A stretch of 64,000 nucleotides of DNA from Marsupella aquatica (lineage: Eukaryota; Marchantiophyta), in the NCBI GenBank assembly GCA_973895155.1, contig OZ316899.1:434001-498000 (forward strand), given 5' to 3'. The notes beneath the pieces were generated by a model. The model saw only the letters and a list, made by a program, of their open reading frames with translations. It was not told where the DNA came from and searched no databases. Positions within the stretch are counted from its first letter, which is position 1. Each line of letters starts with the position of its first letter. Of the stretch, positions 1 through 10,889 are shown one piece after another. The position numbers were made by a program, and so were the translations under genes.

Positions 1-1
1 C

Positions 2-1573
2 CAAAGACGTGAATTCCGGAATCGTATAGGGGAGATGCGGTTTCCTACAGGCTATGGTGCCAATTTGAGGAAAGCTTTTGGGATGGAGGACAATCACAAA
101 TGGCCACGGTATCTCAAGACACATGACTATCACCGCTTATTGCAGCATATATTGCCAGTGGCAATTATAGGGTTGGGGACCAAAGAAGTGCAAGATGCCA
201 TTTGGTCATTGGGTCGTTTGTTGAGATGGATATGCTCAAAGGAGATATATGTGGAAGAGATTCCTGGAATGGAGGTATTGGCTGCTGAGGTGGTTTGCAA
301 GTTGGAGAAGGCCCTCCCTCCTTCCTTCTTTGATTGTCAGGTTCATTTACTTGTGCATCTTGTGAGGGAGGTTGTCATTGCTGGTCCAGTTCATTGTCGA
401 TGGATGTACTGGCTTGAGCGTTACATGTCAGTCTTGAAGGCTTATGTACGTAACCGTGCACGAGTGGAGGGAAGCATAGCTATAGGATACTTGGCTGCAG
501 AGAGCATGTTTTATTGTAGTAACATCTTGGCCACCATTGATCGGACTTTACCACGTACTTGGATGGAGGAGAGGCAAGAGGAGGAGGACCGTTTAACAGG
601 AGCAACAAAAACACGCATGCTTACATCAACAGAGTGGACACAGTTGAATACATTCATGTTGAGTAATAGCAATGTCATGGATGAATGGAGGGAGTTTTAT
701 GACAATGCCAAAAGAATGAGTCAAAGGGCAAGGATTTTTCCTAAGTTGCATGAGTTTATGAAGGAAAAGTTGGTTGAGTTGGATGGCATTTTGGCACAAG
801 GAGGAGATGTCTCACAGTTTCCTACTATGACAAATGACATTCGGACCATTGTTCATGGCCCTTTGAGAGTGGTAACATCCAAGACGGCCATGTGGACCCA
901 AGGGAGACACTTCAGGTTTCACTAGTTCCTAACCTTGTTTTTCATATTCATGTACTACTACTTAAGATATAGTAATCATTTTACTTAAGATAAGTGTGTT
1001 TTTCTCTTTTGGTATGAAAGGTTCCTCATAACATGATTAGTGTTTTTTGTGTAGTAGTAACAATATATGGGTCTTGTTAATTTCAGGATTTCTTCCCTTG
1101 ATGAGAAGAGGGCTCGTACTTTTGATTGTGGAGTTCAAGGGCAGTTTTGTCAGGACTCCCGGAGTAGCCGACATGACAGGAACATTGTTCGTGATGTTGT
1201 GCCACACTATGGGAAGATAGAGGAGATTTTGGTGGTCTCATATGACAACCAATCTAAGTTTGAGGAGTATGTCTTCAAGTGCAAGTGGTTCAAAGTGAAC
1301 CTTGTTGGTAATAATCGCACTGTACTCCAAGATGAGAGTGGGTTCACACGGTTGAGGACAAGTGCCACTAGTTTTCAAGCATCTCATTGGCAAACGTCAG
1401 AGCCATTTACTTTCCCATCTCACTTGGAGCAATGTTTCTACGTTCCATACCCCTTAGACCCAGAGTGGTCACTTGTCATCACATATGTGCCACGGTCTCG
1501 TTCCATTGTTTCAGACAAGCCAGACACTATTTTTGTGTCAGATGTAGAGGACATTGAAGGTGACCAAGTGTGA
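2..1573 (+). CDS. CACTA transposase (TNP2-type), C-terminal part, two exons
   Basis: The C-terminal part of the transposase that cuts and moves CACTA elements. The frame is open from base 2, so translation enters from outside the window. Exon 1 (2-915) matches the DUF4218-type region: the segments KTHDYHRLLQHILPVA, LPPSFFDCQVHLLVHLVREV, RWMYWLERYMSVLK and VRNRARVEGSIAIGYLAAE follow the family pattern. Exon 2 (1087-1573) matches the DUF4216-type region (VPHYGKIEEIL, then FKCKWFKVNL). A 171 bp GT-AG intron joins them in frame, with an AGG codon split across the junction. The stop is TGA at 1571-1573. The catalytic transposase core lies upstream of the window. No stop or frameshift was seen in this part, so it could still be coding. 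Domain names come from recognised patterns, not a search. Confidence 0.85.
916..1086 (+). other. Predicted GT-AG intron in CACTA transposase
   Basis: The donor follows CTTCAG at 911-915 (GT at 916-917) and the acceptor is TTAATTTCAG ending at 1086. Without splicing, exon 1 meets a TAG at 923-925. With splicing, the reading frame continues directly from the DUF4218-like to the DUF4216-like region. The intron is T-rich, as plant introns usually are. Confidence 0.7.
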
Positions 1574-1702
1574 GAGACACTTATGGATATTTAAACCAAA
1601 AATCTATATCATGGATTGTTCATGTTGTTTCTTAATTAATATTTCATACACCATTAGTGTGGTAGGTATTTTCATTTTGGACTCCTACTTTCAAAAGAGG
1701 TC

Positions 1703-1945
1703 ATGCATATAAGTGACATGGGTACTCCCTCCCTTATCCCTCCTCCCTCTTTGAACCCAAACTCTCCTTCCTCTTCCAAAAACTCCATAGCTTTTTCTCC
1801 TCCCTCCCTCTTCGCTAAAGTCTCTCCTATTTTTAGTAAACCCTCTTTGGACTCCCTTCTTCCTCCGTCCCTCATCCACCTTCCAACTCCCTTCCTCCCC
1901 CTTTCACCTTTCACCTCCCTCCCTCCTCCTCCCCCATTCAAACTC
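1703..1945 (+). repeat. Pyrimidine-rich (TC) low-complexity tract
   Basis: About 240 bp made mostly of C and T (recurring CTCCCT, TTCCTC, CCTCC), between the transposase stop and the subterminal repeat array. Open frames on both strands here are low-complexity by-products and are not called as genes. Confidence 0.7.
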
Positions 1946-1977
1946 TAACCTAGATGCACACACAAGTCTAACATAAA

Positions 1978-2459
1978 CGTTTGCAAACTGTTTGCGAAAC
2001 TAAACAAATCCCAACCAAATCGCAATTCTGCCATTTAAACCGTTTCTCAATTATTCCATACTATACGCTTCACTATTTTGCGATATCCAGACCATCCCAC
2101 CTTTACCATCCACATTGTTTCGCACATTTGCCATACAAACCCATCGCAAATTGTTTGAAGCTAACCTTTTCGCAAACATCCTCCAATACTAATTGTTTCG
2201 CATCATTAATGTTACCGTGGTTTCGGACTTTCGGAGCGGTTGCGGGGCCTTCGTAATGTGTTTTGTAATCTCTGTAGTTTCGCAAACTATTGTGATACAA
2301 TAAAGTTCGCAAAATGTTTGCGATGCAAATCGCATGGAAGACCAAAGTTGCGATACCACAAGTATCGCAAATTGCGATGCGTATTGAGTCATCAATAGTT
2401 TGAAGCATCTGGAACCGCAAACGTGTGTCCGGACTCAAATGAGCTTCGCAAAAGGGCAA
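1978..2459 (+). repeat. CACTA subterminal motif array (TTTCGCAAA / TTTGCGA)
   Basis: Roughly 17 occurrences of TCGCA or TGCGA cores in both orientations within 480 bp, for example near 1991, 2160, 2170, 2278, 2306, 2319 and 2362. CACTA elements carry arrays of short subterminal motifs that bind the TNPA-like protein. The position just inside the terminus fits that role; the binding function is inferred. Confidence 0.7.
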
Positions 2460-2460
2460 A

Positions 2461-2476
2461 ATATGTTGTAGTGATT
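2461..2476 (+). other. CACTA 3' terminus and candidate 3 bp target duplication
   Basis: ATATGTTGTAGTG (2461-2473) is the inverted terminal end; read on the minus strand it starts CACTACAAC. ATT at 2474-2476 is the expected outer target-site triplet. The partner end is not in the window, so the duplication cannot be verified. Confidence 0.75.
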
Positions 2477-2479
2477 GCC

Positions 2480-3327
2480 TCTTCCAACTTCCATTGTTTG
2501 GCAAAGCTCCGGTTCCATGTTGTCAGTAGGCAATGTAAGCAGCTTCATGGGAGAATTATTTTGCAAAGTTATCACCCGATCTATGTCTGCAAATGCCATC
2601 TCCTTCTAATCATTGGCACTAATCTTCATCGCCTCTTGTTCAACCTTCATCCGCTTGTGATCTTCCTTCGCCCTCTGTTTCCTTTCAGAGGCTTCTTCGG
2701 CCTCATATCACTTTGTTGATCTTTACAAGCTTCATCCTGGTCTCTGTCAACACTCTCATTGTCACCATTGTCTGTGACAATTGGACTTGGTCAAGAGTAT
2801 TCATTGTGTGTTGCCTCACTCCTAGGTGCTGCTGATTTCTTTCCCTTCCCTTTGGCCATATCATCTAATGGATTCCCCCACCGTGGACAATATTTCAAAA
2901 TCCAGAAGCAAGAATCAAAACCAAAAGATTTCCCTTTCAGATGGTTGAACAATTCTTCTACCTTCACCACTGTGTCATCAACATTTGTCTCCAAAATTTG
3001 AAGGTCTTCTACCTGTTGAAAGCACCCTAGGAACTTTGAGACATCATGTTTAATGTTAGACCATTTCCCTTCAAGTGATTTTTGGCCTCTTGACTTAGCT
3101 CCCTTAGATTTGTGCTTCTCGTAATGCTCAGTGACCCAGTCCCAAAATTGCTCAGCCCTCTGCCCTACACCTACACAAGGATCTTGGGAGACATGTAGCA
3201 TAGTTGTTTGAGCTCTTTGGGACCATAATTTTTCCCACGACTTGCTGCCATCTTTAGAGCCAGGTACACACAATCTCATGGAGTCCTCGTGTGCAATGTC
3301 AGTTTTGCACGATATGTCTTGGCCCAC
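2480..3327 (-). pseudogene. Harbinger-type ORF1 (Myb/SANT- and NAM-associated-like), broken
   Basis: On the minus strand a 178-codon frame (3327-2791) reads like the second protein of PIF/Harbinger transposons, the DNA-binding partner that brings the transposase to the element ends. Diagnostic segments: VSQDPCVGVGQRAEQFWDWV and EHYEKHK (Myb/SANT-like helices), then KWSNIKHDVSKFLGC, and KGKSFGFDSCFWILKYCPRW at the start of the NAM-associated region. The stop near 2791 is followed, in another frame, by a charged helix (AEEASERKQRAKEDHKRMKV), so the ORF is frameshifted; a further TAG lies near 2610. The tail runs into the CACTA terminus at 2473. No Harbinger DDE transposase was found nearby. The Myb-like N-terminus before residue 1 is uncertain. 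Confidence 0.7.
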
Positions 3328-3605
3328 AAGAATTGTTCATCAATAGTCCAAGCGGGAAGAGTTCATATTCTGGCGCTAGCGGTGAAGCCTGCACATTGCA
3401 AGTGTCATGTGGGCCGATTATCAACTTTGATCACTTTGGGGGCTGGCGCAAGGGCTTTAAATGGCAACCTCCTTCCTACGTAAAAGCAGCAATAGGGAGT
3501 TGGCAAAAGTAGCGGCATCCGTAAAAACAAATACGGATGGCACCACCGCTGGAGACTACTTTCTATCAAACCCGTCCTCTACTTAGTGGTTTGGCATTTA
3601 CGGGT

Positions 3606-3632
3606 TTGGGGGCTCTGCTAGAGATGCTCTGA
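3606..3632. repeat. Candidate Harbinger terminal inverted repeat end
   Basis: GGGGGCTCTGCTAGAGATGCTCTGA; its reverse complement begins GAGCATCTCTAGCAGAGCCCC, close to the GAGCATCTCYAGCAGAGC-type ends common in plant Harbinger elements. It lies about 300 bp upstream of the ORF1 start in the minus orientation. The other end was not found, so this is tentative. Confidence 0.45.
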
Positions 3633-3639
3633 GGGCTAT

Positions 3640-4290
3640 ATTCCATCAGCCCTCAAGTCACCCTCCACCCTTAACTTCTCCTGACCCCTAGTGGCATTTG
3701 AGGGCAGTTGTGAAGCAATTACCATCTACCCCTTTAGTGTGCAAGACCAGTTGACGGTGAATAGGTTTGCTTGATAAGACACCGGCTCATTCACGCCACA
3801 ACTGACATTTTTGCCTCATACAACTTGTTCCCCTTTTTTGCCATCTCTATTGACATTGTGCAGTTCTTGGAGGGCCAAAACTGGGCACGGGATTTCAGCT
3901 TGAATTAAGTTTGCATTGGAGAAATTTGACAACATATTTCTTTGGCGCTCTAGGAAAGGGTTGATCAAGGTTTCCTAGACATACATCATGAGTGGTCAAC
4001 AAGCAAAAGAAATCAAGGAAGAAATTAAGGGCTAGTCCAATGAGTTCTTGGAGAATTGAGCAGCTTTGGTGATCTGCTATGCATCATTCACCCTAAGTCT
4101 AGTTGATTATGTGCAATCATAAATGCAACAACTTTTGTATAGGGTAGGCCACAATCTTGTCTCAATCGTCTACACTCCACAATTCTCAATCAAGAGAAAG
4201 ACCTCATTGCAACAATGAAATTGGAGCATACTCTGGGTATATCCAACTAGCTCAATACTTGTGCATTGCACAAAAGATCGTGAAGAAACA
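3640..4290. other. Unassigned spacer
   Basis: Stops are frequent in all frames and no family match or repeat structure was recognised. It lies between the candidate Harbinger end and the minisatellite. Confidence 0.5.
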
Positions 4291-4292
4291 AG

Positions 4293-4528
4293 ATGTTGTA
4301 ACGCCCAAGATGTCGTGTTGCCAAAGATGTTGCGTTGCCCAAGATGTTTTTAAGAGAAAAGATGTTGTGTTGCTCAAGATGTCGTGTTGCCCAAGATGAC
4401 GTCAAGAGATAGATGTTGTGTCACCCAAGATGTTGTTAAGAGAAAAGATGTCATGTTGCCCAAAATGTCATCAAGAGAAAAGATGTCTTGTTGCCCAAGA
4501 TGTTGTGTTGCCCAGGCAAGATGTTGTC
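4293..4528 (+). repeat. Degenerate minisatellite, 17-18 bp unit
   Basis: A chain of units of the type AAGATGTYGTGTTGCCC alternating with a variant AAGATGTTGTTAAGAGAA, with substitutions between copies. About 12-14 units are visible. Small frames on both strands are repeat artefacts. Confidence 0.8.
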
Positions 4529-6219
4529 GCGCCAACAACCCGAGCCTTAAATTAGGGTTAATGCCTTGGGACACGCACGACCACCAATAAAGGTGAGGCT
4601 TTGGGCAAGGAGGGGTGTAGTGGCCCGGGTTAGTCTCAATTGGACTAGATCTATTACATTTATGTATCTACGAACATCATACATGTGTTTTAATTCCACC
4701 GCTGGAACATACCCACAGTTAGTGACTAGACTAATTCCTAGCTTGGGGACATTCAAGCCATTGCCAACAACTAGAACTCGTGACATATTTAGCATGTCCT
4801 AAACCCTATACTTCCTTACAATCCCAACCATTAGTCTACACCCAGTACATCCCTTGAAATGGCGCCTTTGTCCAAGGCAAGCTATATATACTCAATACAC
4901 AGATTACTCACAAAGATCAAAGGGAAAGGCCAAGTTTACTCAGATAAAGAAGTAGCATGTACATGGTTGACTTGACTTCTAAGCGACTAGCGGGCCTAAC
5001 GACAATCAATGCCCAGTCTTTACAAGACTGTGGCTCACACTTGCCCAACAAGCTCAACTCTGGCTCTCACTCCTTATTGCTCTCTAATCCTACTCAGGTT
5101 GGGACTCCCCCTGCACCATACAAGCTTGTTTTACCAAAATAAACCAACATCCCCCCTCACACCGGAAGGGGGGTCTTAAATACTACTTGCCAAAGGGTCA
5201 GGGAAGATGCTACCTCCCCCAGAAAATCCCTGACTAAATACCTACTAGTTGCGGCCTCCAAAATTGATGCAGTTGATCATGAGCTTACTGACTCAATTGA
5301 CTGTCAGCAGGCTGGGGTGGTTGACTGTGGTACTAATCCCTAGGTCTTATTGTCAATCACTCATAACACGTTGATTGACACCTATCCTATGTTTGATGGT
5401 CCTAACTTGCAGTGATGGACCCTGCCGCCCAACGCCCTCATAGTTCTCAACACCCACGCCTAAGTGCCCCTAGTGCCCAAATGCCTCCACGGAACTCCTT
5501 GAGCAAGCAACCTGATGCCCTTAGCACCACCTACAATCCCTCCCATATGAGGCCACACTTGCCCCCTAACACGACCATTGCTCAACGGTCCTCACTGTCT
5601 GCACAAGCAACCAAGCACTCCGGTCAGTAACCCCCAAAAGGATCTAGATCTCCCAAGTCTAGCATCCTAAGTCAAGCTCAACAAACACTGGTATGTAGGT
5701 CAGTGATAGGTCCTCCCGTTGCCATAAGCCATAACCAAAGCCGATACCCACTATTCATTCAAAACAACCCCTCTTTGGGTGCAGCCCGGGTTCCCCCTTG
5801 TACCTATCAATCACCAACTGACCGTCCTATCCCCAAGACATGCTCATGGCCCAAATAGCATAGCTTGTCCTGAAGCTTGTCCAAGCTTGTCCCAGCACGT
5901 CGGGACCAGAATAGTCCCGACCCTAACAACCAACTCCCGGCTCTCACCCCACTGATAGCCTAGGGGCCAAGTGCCCTTGGAACACAACCCCCATGCCTAC
6001 TTGGCCTTGCCTCCCCAACGCAAGCTCCCTTGGGAGATTGAATGCAACTTGGCTGCTATTTCGGTAGGTTTTGGCAAGCGGGCAAGGTAGCCCTCGCAAA
6101 CCTCGAGAATTCATGGCACCCCTAGACCCACCTGATCTTAGGAGAATGTAGTCCTCCTCAAGAGCTTTCCAGCGCACTCAAGAAGTCCTCCGACAGACTT
6201 CTCGTTATTGTCATTTTTG

Positions 6220-6890
6220 TTTGGCGTTTTCCCTTAGTGTCGCAATCGTCGCGGCTCATGACTTTGGCTCGCCCTTAGCCCCCAGTGAAACACCACTCCC
6301 CTCATATATGCTTCTAGAGACCTGTCACCCCGGACCTACTTTGGTCCCCATATTTTGGCCCCCTGCCTAGACCCCAATCCACATGTCTGGGCACGCCACC
6401 AATTGACTATGCCCATAACTTTCTAGTTAGGAGTCCGTAGGTAGAGTGCCTTAGCTTGTTGTGGTCGGGCTGACCCAGTGCTCATGCCTAGGCCCTCAGA
6501 ACCCCAAGTGGCCTTCAAAACCTATTGTCGCTCGGGGGCCCCGAGCGGCCAAACCTAGGTTGGGTCGTAACTCGTGCCCCAAACATCCATTCTGCATGAA
6601 GTAAACTCCATTAGCCTTGGGCACAAGAGGAGCTCTCACTCAAGCCCTCATAACTCAAAGTCCATCTGGGGGTCCAGACGGTCGACCTTGAGTCTGGCCC
6701 TTTCCCATTACCCGACCAGCCCTCAGCTAGTCTAAGTCCTTAGTGCGTCTCACCAGCTGAGCGCATTGCCTTTGCCAATGCCGTGCCCCATTGTCCACAA
6801 GTCTCCCCATGCTAAGTCCTCCCCGGATGGCCATTCCGGGATTGGACCATAGGGGAGCGTTGGAGTTGCGACGCCAGAGCAAAGTGTTAA
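6220..6890 (-). repeat. Dispersed ~0.68 kb repeat, inverted partner at 62285-62972
   Basis: The reverse complement aligns with 62285-62972 throughout, for example CATCCGGGGAGGACTTAGC, GCATGGGGAGACTTGTGG, GTTATGGGC and AGAAGCATATATGAGG, ending at CGCCAAA on both. The copies differ by many substitutions and small indels. The function is not known; it may be part of a noncoding 3' region of an LTR-type element. Confidence 0.75.
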
Positions 6891-7059
6891 GGTAATCAAG
6901 TTCCGCAACTCTTGCTTTGTCCTAATCCTATCTACTGCGCTACCAATCGATGCCCAATGACAACTATTATGCCGCTACGGTTAACCTAAAAAGATTCAAC
7001 TATGTCTCTCCTGTCCCATGCGTTTGCCTTACCGCCCCCTTCTCTAACCATCCCTCGTG

Positions 7060-9220
7060 CATGCTACGCTGTTGGCCTAGGGTTTGTCCCCATGTTGGAT
7101 TGGGACCTCAAGCCACCTTGGTCAGAGGTATTTCCTACCCCATCCCGCTGGCTCACCAACAGCGTAACCCGATCTTGCAAGGCCTGGTTATCCCGAGCTG
7201 CCTCCTCTGCCTTGTTGGAGACTTTGGACACCTCAGTCTACAAGCACGCCATCTCCATGTTGAGGAGGCCAATTGTTTGGTTGGCGCAATGCTGTTCCAA
7301 CCACTTATCCCAATTGGTGGTGACGATATTCACTTGCTGGGCAGGCTACACAAACTAGTTGTTTAGATTGGCCAAGATTTTAACTCGAGCCGCAAAACTC
7401 CTCAAACCACACAATGATAGCCTCTAGTCCCTTAAGTTCCGCTTGAACCATAAGTAGCTCTTGGTTTAGTCCATCTTGTTGGTCTGAGATGCAGACTAAA
7501 TCCCCTTGGTGGGTGGCGGTTGTTGTCTCCAGGCGCTCCACAGTCATTTGGAGGGCCCCGACCTCATTTCCCTTGGGCATAAGTTCATCCTCCAACTGAA
7601 GCGGGTCATAAGCCGTGGGTGATCTAACATGAAGAAGGCCGGTTGAAAGTAATGAGCGACCTGCTGGCCGATATACTCCGCTAGCTCCCTTGACAGGCTC
7701 AACTAAACTTTTGGACCAGATTGTGGGCTAAGGTATCAAGAACCACTCAGTATTCCTCCATGGTCTCCGGCAAGGGTGCCTCCATGGCTGGGGCTACAGC
7801 TTCCTTTGTAGTCCATATAGGAGAAGGAATGGGATCCACGGGAGGTGGCGGAATTGTTGGTGGCTATGTTGGAGGCAACTTGGCGGTTCAACAACAAGGG
7901 TCAGTGGCGGGGGCCCATTGTTCACAATGGTCCCAAATGAAGTAGGCAAGGGAGTAGGTTGTGGTGGAGCGGGGTTGGGGTTTCCCCAAACTTTGGTGGT
8001 CGGGGTGGTTGGCGTGCTATCACTAGGGGCGGGGCCAGCATCGGCCAAGGCCGAGGTGACAATATTTTTCCCTCTGACCTCACGTTGTTGTTTGTACCAA
8101 TCCATAATGCATGATCGCAATATGACTTCCTAGATAGGTCTTCCCACCAATAAGTAGGCCTGACTTACCTTGGTTAAGCTCCCCAAAAAACCGGCGACTA
8201 AAGAATCGGGCCCAATTCTGTTGCTTGCACTACTCAACCTGCATAATTGTATAGAGGGAGATCTTGGAGCGAGGTTCAATCATGTGCAAGGTGGCCCATG
8301 TGAAGTTTAGCCGCTCCATACAGATCAGGTGGGTACACAAACCTTGCTTGTACTCGTTGTCCATTTTTCACTCTGGCTTGAAGTGCTAGCGGGTATACTC
8401 CTTATCTCCAATCTGGAGTTTGACTGACATGGGTCTTGTTGGGAGACAAAAGATTTGGGCTAACTAGTACTCCATGAGGGAGAAGGTTTGCCCCGATACC
8501 TTGGTGGTAGGTGTATCAATGTCAAAGTTTGAGATGAACTCATGCATCTCCCTTGCTCTGAAGATGGTAGGCCTCCACGTTAAGTGAGCAAATTTATCTA
8601 ATTGATGCTCCTTGAGATAGTCCGCATGGATTGGGTTCTTGATTGTCAAACAAACCACCTCGGGAACGCGGATTATCTGCAGCAAGTTTTGCTATGGAAT
8701 GGTGGGTCCTTTCTTGGACTAGCTATTGGGCAAGGGGTTGATTGGGGCCAAAATTGGTACGGGGGCAGGGGTAGTCCACGCAGGCGGTTCAGGTCCTTGT
8801 GTTGTCCTAGCCTGCTTCCTCAAGTGTCGGGTCGAGCGTTGCGTTAAGTGCAGGCTACCATTTTTGGCTGAGTCCAAAGAACACTCAACATTGTTCACCG
8901 CACGTACTTGAGTGTGACTAGGTGGTACTCGCTTGGCCGGTTGATATTTGGTTATGGCGGAGTGGCCATATCCCAATTGAATGCATTGGAACTTTTTCAA
9001 GTAAGGTGAGATTCTGCGTCGCCTGTGGTGCATCCCATGGCTCTCTAAACCCAAGAACCTCCCCTGGACAAGCCGATTCCCACCAGTTTTGCTCTTGCCA
9101 AAGCCGGTTCCATGGCTTATCGGCATGGGATGCTATTAATTGCTTTGCTAACTTCTTACCCACATATACTAGACAGATCCTTCATCGGGTCATGAGATAT
9201 GTAGCCGGCCTACTCTAGGC
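7060..9220 (-). pseudogene. Gag-like protein remnant with coiled coil (family G1)
   Basis: On the minus strand, fragments in several frames: an N-terminal part (near 9163-8720; KLAKQLIASHADKPWNRLWQ), a core (8685-8130) with MHEFISNFDIDTP, LAQIFCLPTRP, then EPRSKISLYTIMQVE and GGKTYLGSHIAIMH, and a C-terminal coiled coil (7595-7070) with EVGALQMTVERLE, DQQDGLNQELLMVQAELKGL and KVSNKAEEAARDNQALQDRV. Stops and frameshifts interrupt every segment. The core follows the same plan as the PF20167-like domains elsewhere in the window. By inference it is a capsid-like or structural protein of an RT-less element. Plus-strand frames at 6950-7366 and 7721-8133 are shadows. Confidence 0.6.
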
Positions 9221-9419
9221 CTCTCTTCATCCTCTTTTGTTGGTCTCCCTTCAGGTATGTTTTGGATTCTGCCCCCGGAATGATGCCCAATTGGCTTGGG
9301 TAGCCCCTAAGACTCTCTCAGCTTGACACATCCAACTCTTATTGCTCCTTTTGACTTCTAATATAACTCTCCTTCTCTCCTGTAGTTGGTGTGGGCAATC
9401 TTCTTACAAGTTGATGCGA

Positions 9420-9940
9420 CACACAAATAGAAAAATGACTCATATTGACTAAGTAATACCATGCAACTTCCATACAAATAGTACTTCTCATACACGAGAT
9501 CTACAAACTAAGCTATAAGGCCAACTCTATTCATCTCTTAAGTATGAGGAAACATGAATAAAAACAAGAGTCACTGCATAACTAACCGAGAGCTTCTTTT
9601 AGTAATTGGTTCCAGCCTTGCTGGTGCACTAAAAACTTGCTAAGAAAAAAGCCCAGGACTCCCTATTGCTTAGGTATTTATCCTGGTAGCGTATCTACCT
9701 ATTTCCTTGCTACGTAAGCCTGATCTATTTCAAACTATAATCTACCTATGTATAGTTGAGCAAGAGCACAAGTGTTGCTCTTACTAGTGGATCCGCAATC
9801 CCACTAATTTAAGCGTCAGGGCTGCCTCTTGGCCCTGATCCTAATCCTAAATTTGGAGTTTTGCTTCCACTTTGCCCACTCACGCCTCCTTCCTCCATGT
9901 CCGCCTTCTCTAAGAGGGATGACCCTCCACCACCGTCATG
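9420..9940 (-). other. 3' noncoding region of gag-like family G2
   Basis: The reverse complement aligns with 26460-26938, for example the AAGAGCAACACTTGTGCTC-like, GTGGGATTGCGGATCC, GCAAGTTTTTAGTGCACC and GAGAAGTACT segments. It lies just downstream, on the minus strand, of the G2 C-terminal coding remnant and may include part of an LTR. Confidence 0.6.
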
Positions 9941-10885
9941 ACAGTGGTGGCTCGCCCCCAATGGACGCCCCCAATCCTTCCTCTGTGGCCAATGTTGCAG
10001 GTCCGTCCTTTGACAGGTTACCTGCTCTCGATGGGGTCAACCCGCCCTTAGCGTGACCAGGTCCCACTCCGGCCTTGACCTTGGCTTTTGCTACCTCCCT
10101 GGAAGTGGTGGGTCTGTTGCTGCGGCTTTGGCTGTAGCGGGCCTGGCTTTGGCCTCGTTGTTGTAGTGGTCCTCCTCATAGGCTCATCCTACGGGGTGGG
10201 TTGTTTCCTCCTCCCAAGGTTGTGGTTGTTGCTTATCAATGATTACCTTGAGTCCGTCCCTGTCATGGCTGCACCAAGCTGATCTTCTTGGACAACCTCC
10301 AAGACTGCCAACTTAACTGCCGTGGCCTCGCACAAGGCCGGTGCCATGCTCTCTACCTCAGTTATGGTGGCCTGAGGAAGCGCATGGACTTCTGAATCGG
10401 AAGGTTTTTGCTTCTTCTTCTCCTTCCCTTCCCCTTGCCTATTACTTTGGCAAGGTAAGGGTGCCTTGGCTTGTCTTTTGGCCAATACCATGCCTTGCAA
10501 TCTTGTTGTCGCCACTGGGGGTCCACTTGGTGTAGCCGGGCGTTTCAATTCCTCAACTAGTTTCTTCTGTTTGATTGTCCACCCGCCGTTGCAAGTTCTC
10601 CATCTTCCGCGCGATGTCCTCCAACTCCTCCTGGGTCTTGTCCAACTCTCTGCAAGCTTCCTCCAACTCCTTCTGATTTTTGGCCAACTCCTTTCGCAAG
10701 GCCGCTCTCTCCTCCTGGGTTGCTCTCAGCTCCATGTTGAGCTTGTGGACCACATCAGACTCCATCTTGTTCATCTTGTTCATCTTCTCATAGGTTTGAT
10801 CAAGCATGTAGTCCTTCCTACGCAGGTTGGCTTGAAAGTTGGCCAACATGGTAAGAGTCCCTTGATCAGTCAAGACAAGGTGGAC
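9940..10885 (-). pseudogene. C-terminal half of gag-like protein, family G2 (coiled coil plus basic tail)
   Basis: The minus strand carries a coiled coil (11035-10553; MNKMESDVVHKLNMELRATQ, then KNQKELEEACRELDKTQEEL) matching the second half of the protein encoded at 24893-25757. It is followed by a lysine-rich linker (KEKKKQKPS) and the conserved C-terminal block GAGNLSKDGPATLATEEGLG around 10040-9970. The homology stops near 10885, where the plus-strand Ty3 gag begins, so the 5' half is missing. Frames change at least twice. No enzyme motif was seen. Confidence 0.65.
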
Positions 10886-10889
10886 TCCA

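Larger units (their letters stand above)
1..2473 (+). mobile_element. CACTA (En/Spm) transposon, 3' portion
   Basis: A class II CACTA element whose 5' part lies outside the window. Seen here: the C-terminal transposase region (two exons), a pyrimidine-rich stretch, a dense array of short subterminal motifs around TTTCGCAAA/TTTGCGA, and the terminus ATATGTTGTAGTG ending at 2473. The reverse complement of that terminus begins CACTAC, the family signature. The next three bases, ATT (2474-2476), would be one copy of the 3 bp target duplication; the other copy is off-window. The terminus is followed directly by coding sequence of a Harbinger-like ORF1, so the element is nested in it. Order and orientation (transposase, subterminal repeats, terminus) are mutually consistent. 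Confidence 0.85.
4616..9230 (-). mobile_element. Decayed minus-strand LTR-type element with gag-like ORF (family G1)
   Basis: Read on the minus strand: a gag-like coding remnant (9220-7060) followed by a long noncoding 3' region. Two points link it to the element at 39994-42331. First, both coding remnants share the pattern 'EPRxxIS ... VE ... WAxxF ... GGKxYxxSHI'. Second, the segment around 4890-5240 resembles 40360-40760 in order and short motifs (GTACATGGTTGAC / GTACACTTGGTTGAC; TAAATACTA...CTGACTAA). A TG at 4616 (TGTAGTGGCC) is a plausible outer LTR end, with AGGGG beside it. No reverse transcriptase, integrase or second LTR was found. The limits are approximate. Confidence 0.5.

Noticed and set aside
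1703-1948. Open frames on both strands in the pyrimidine-rich tract
   Set aside because: Low-complexity composition (Pro/Ser/Leu on one strand, Gly/Arg/Glu on the other) explains the absence of stops.
6950-7366. 138- and 118-codon plus-strand frames
   Set aside because: They lie opposite the coiled-coil part of the G1 gag-like remnant and have no independent support.
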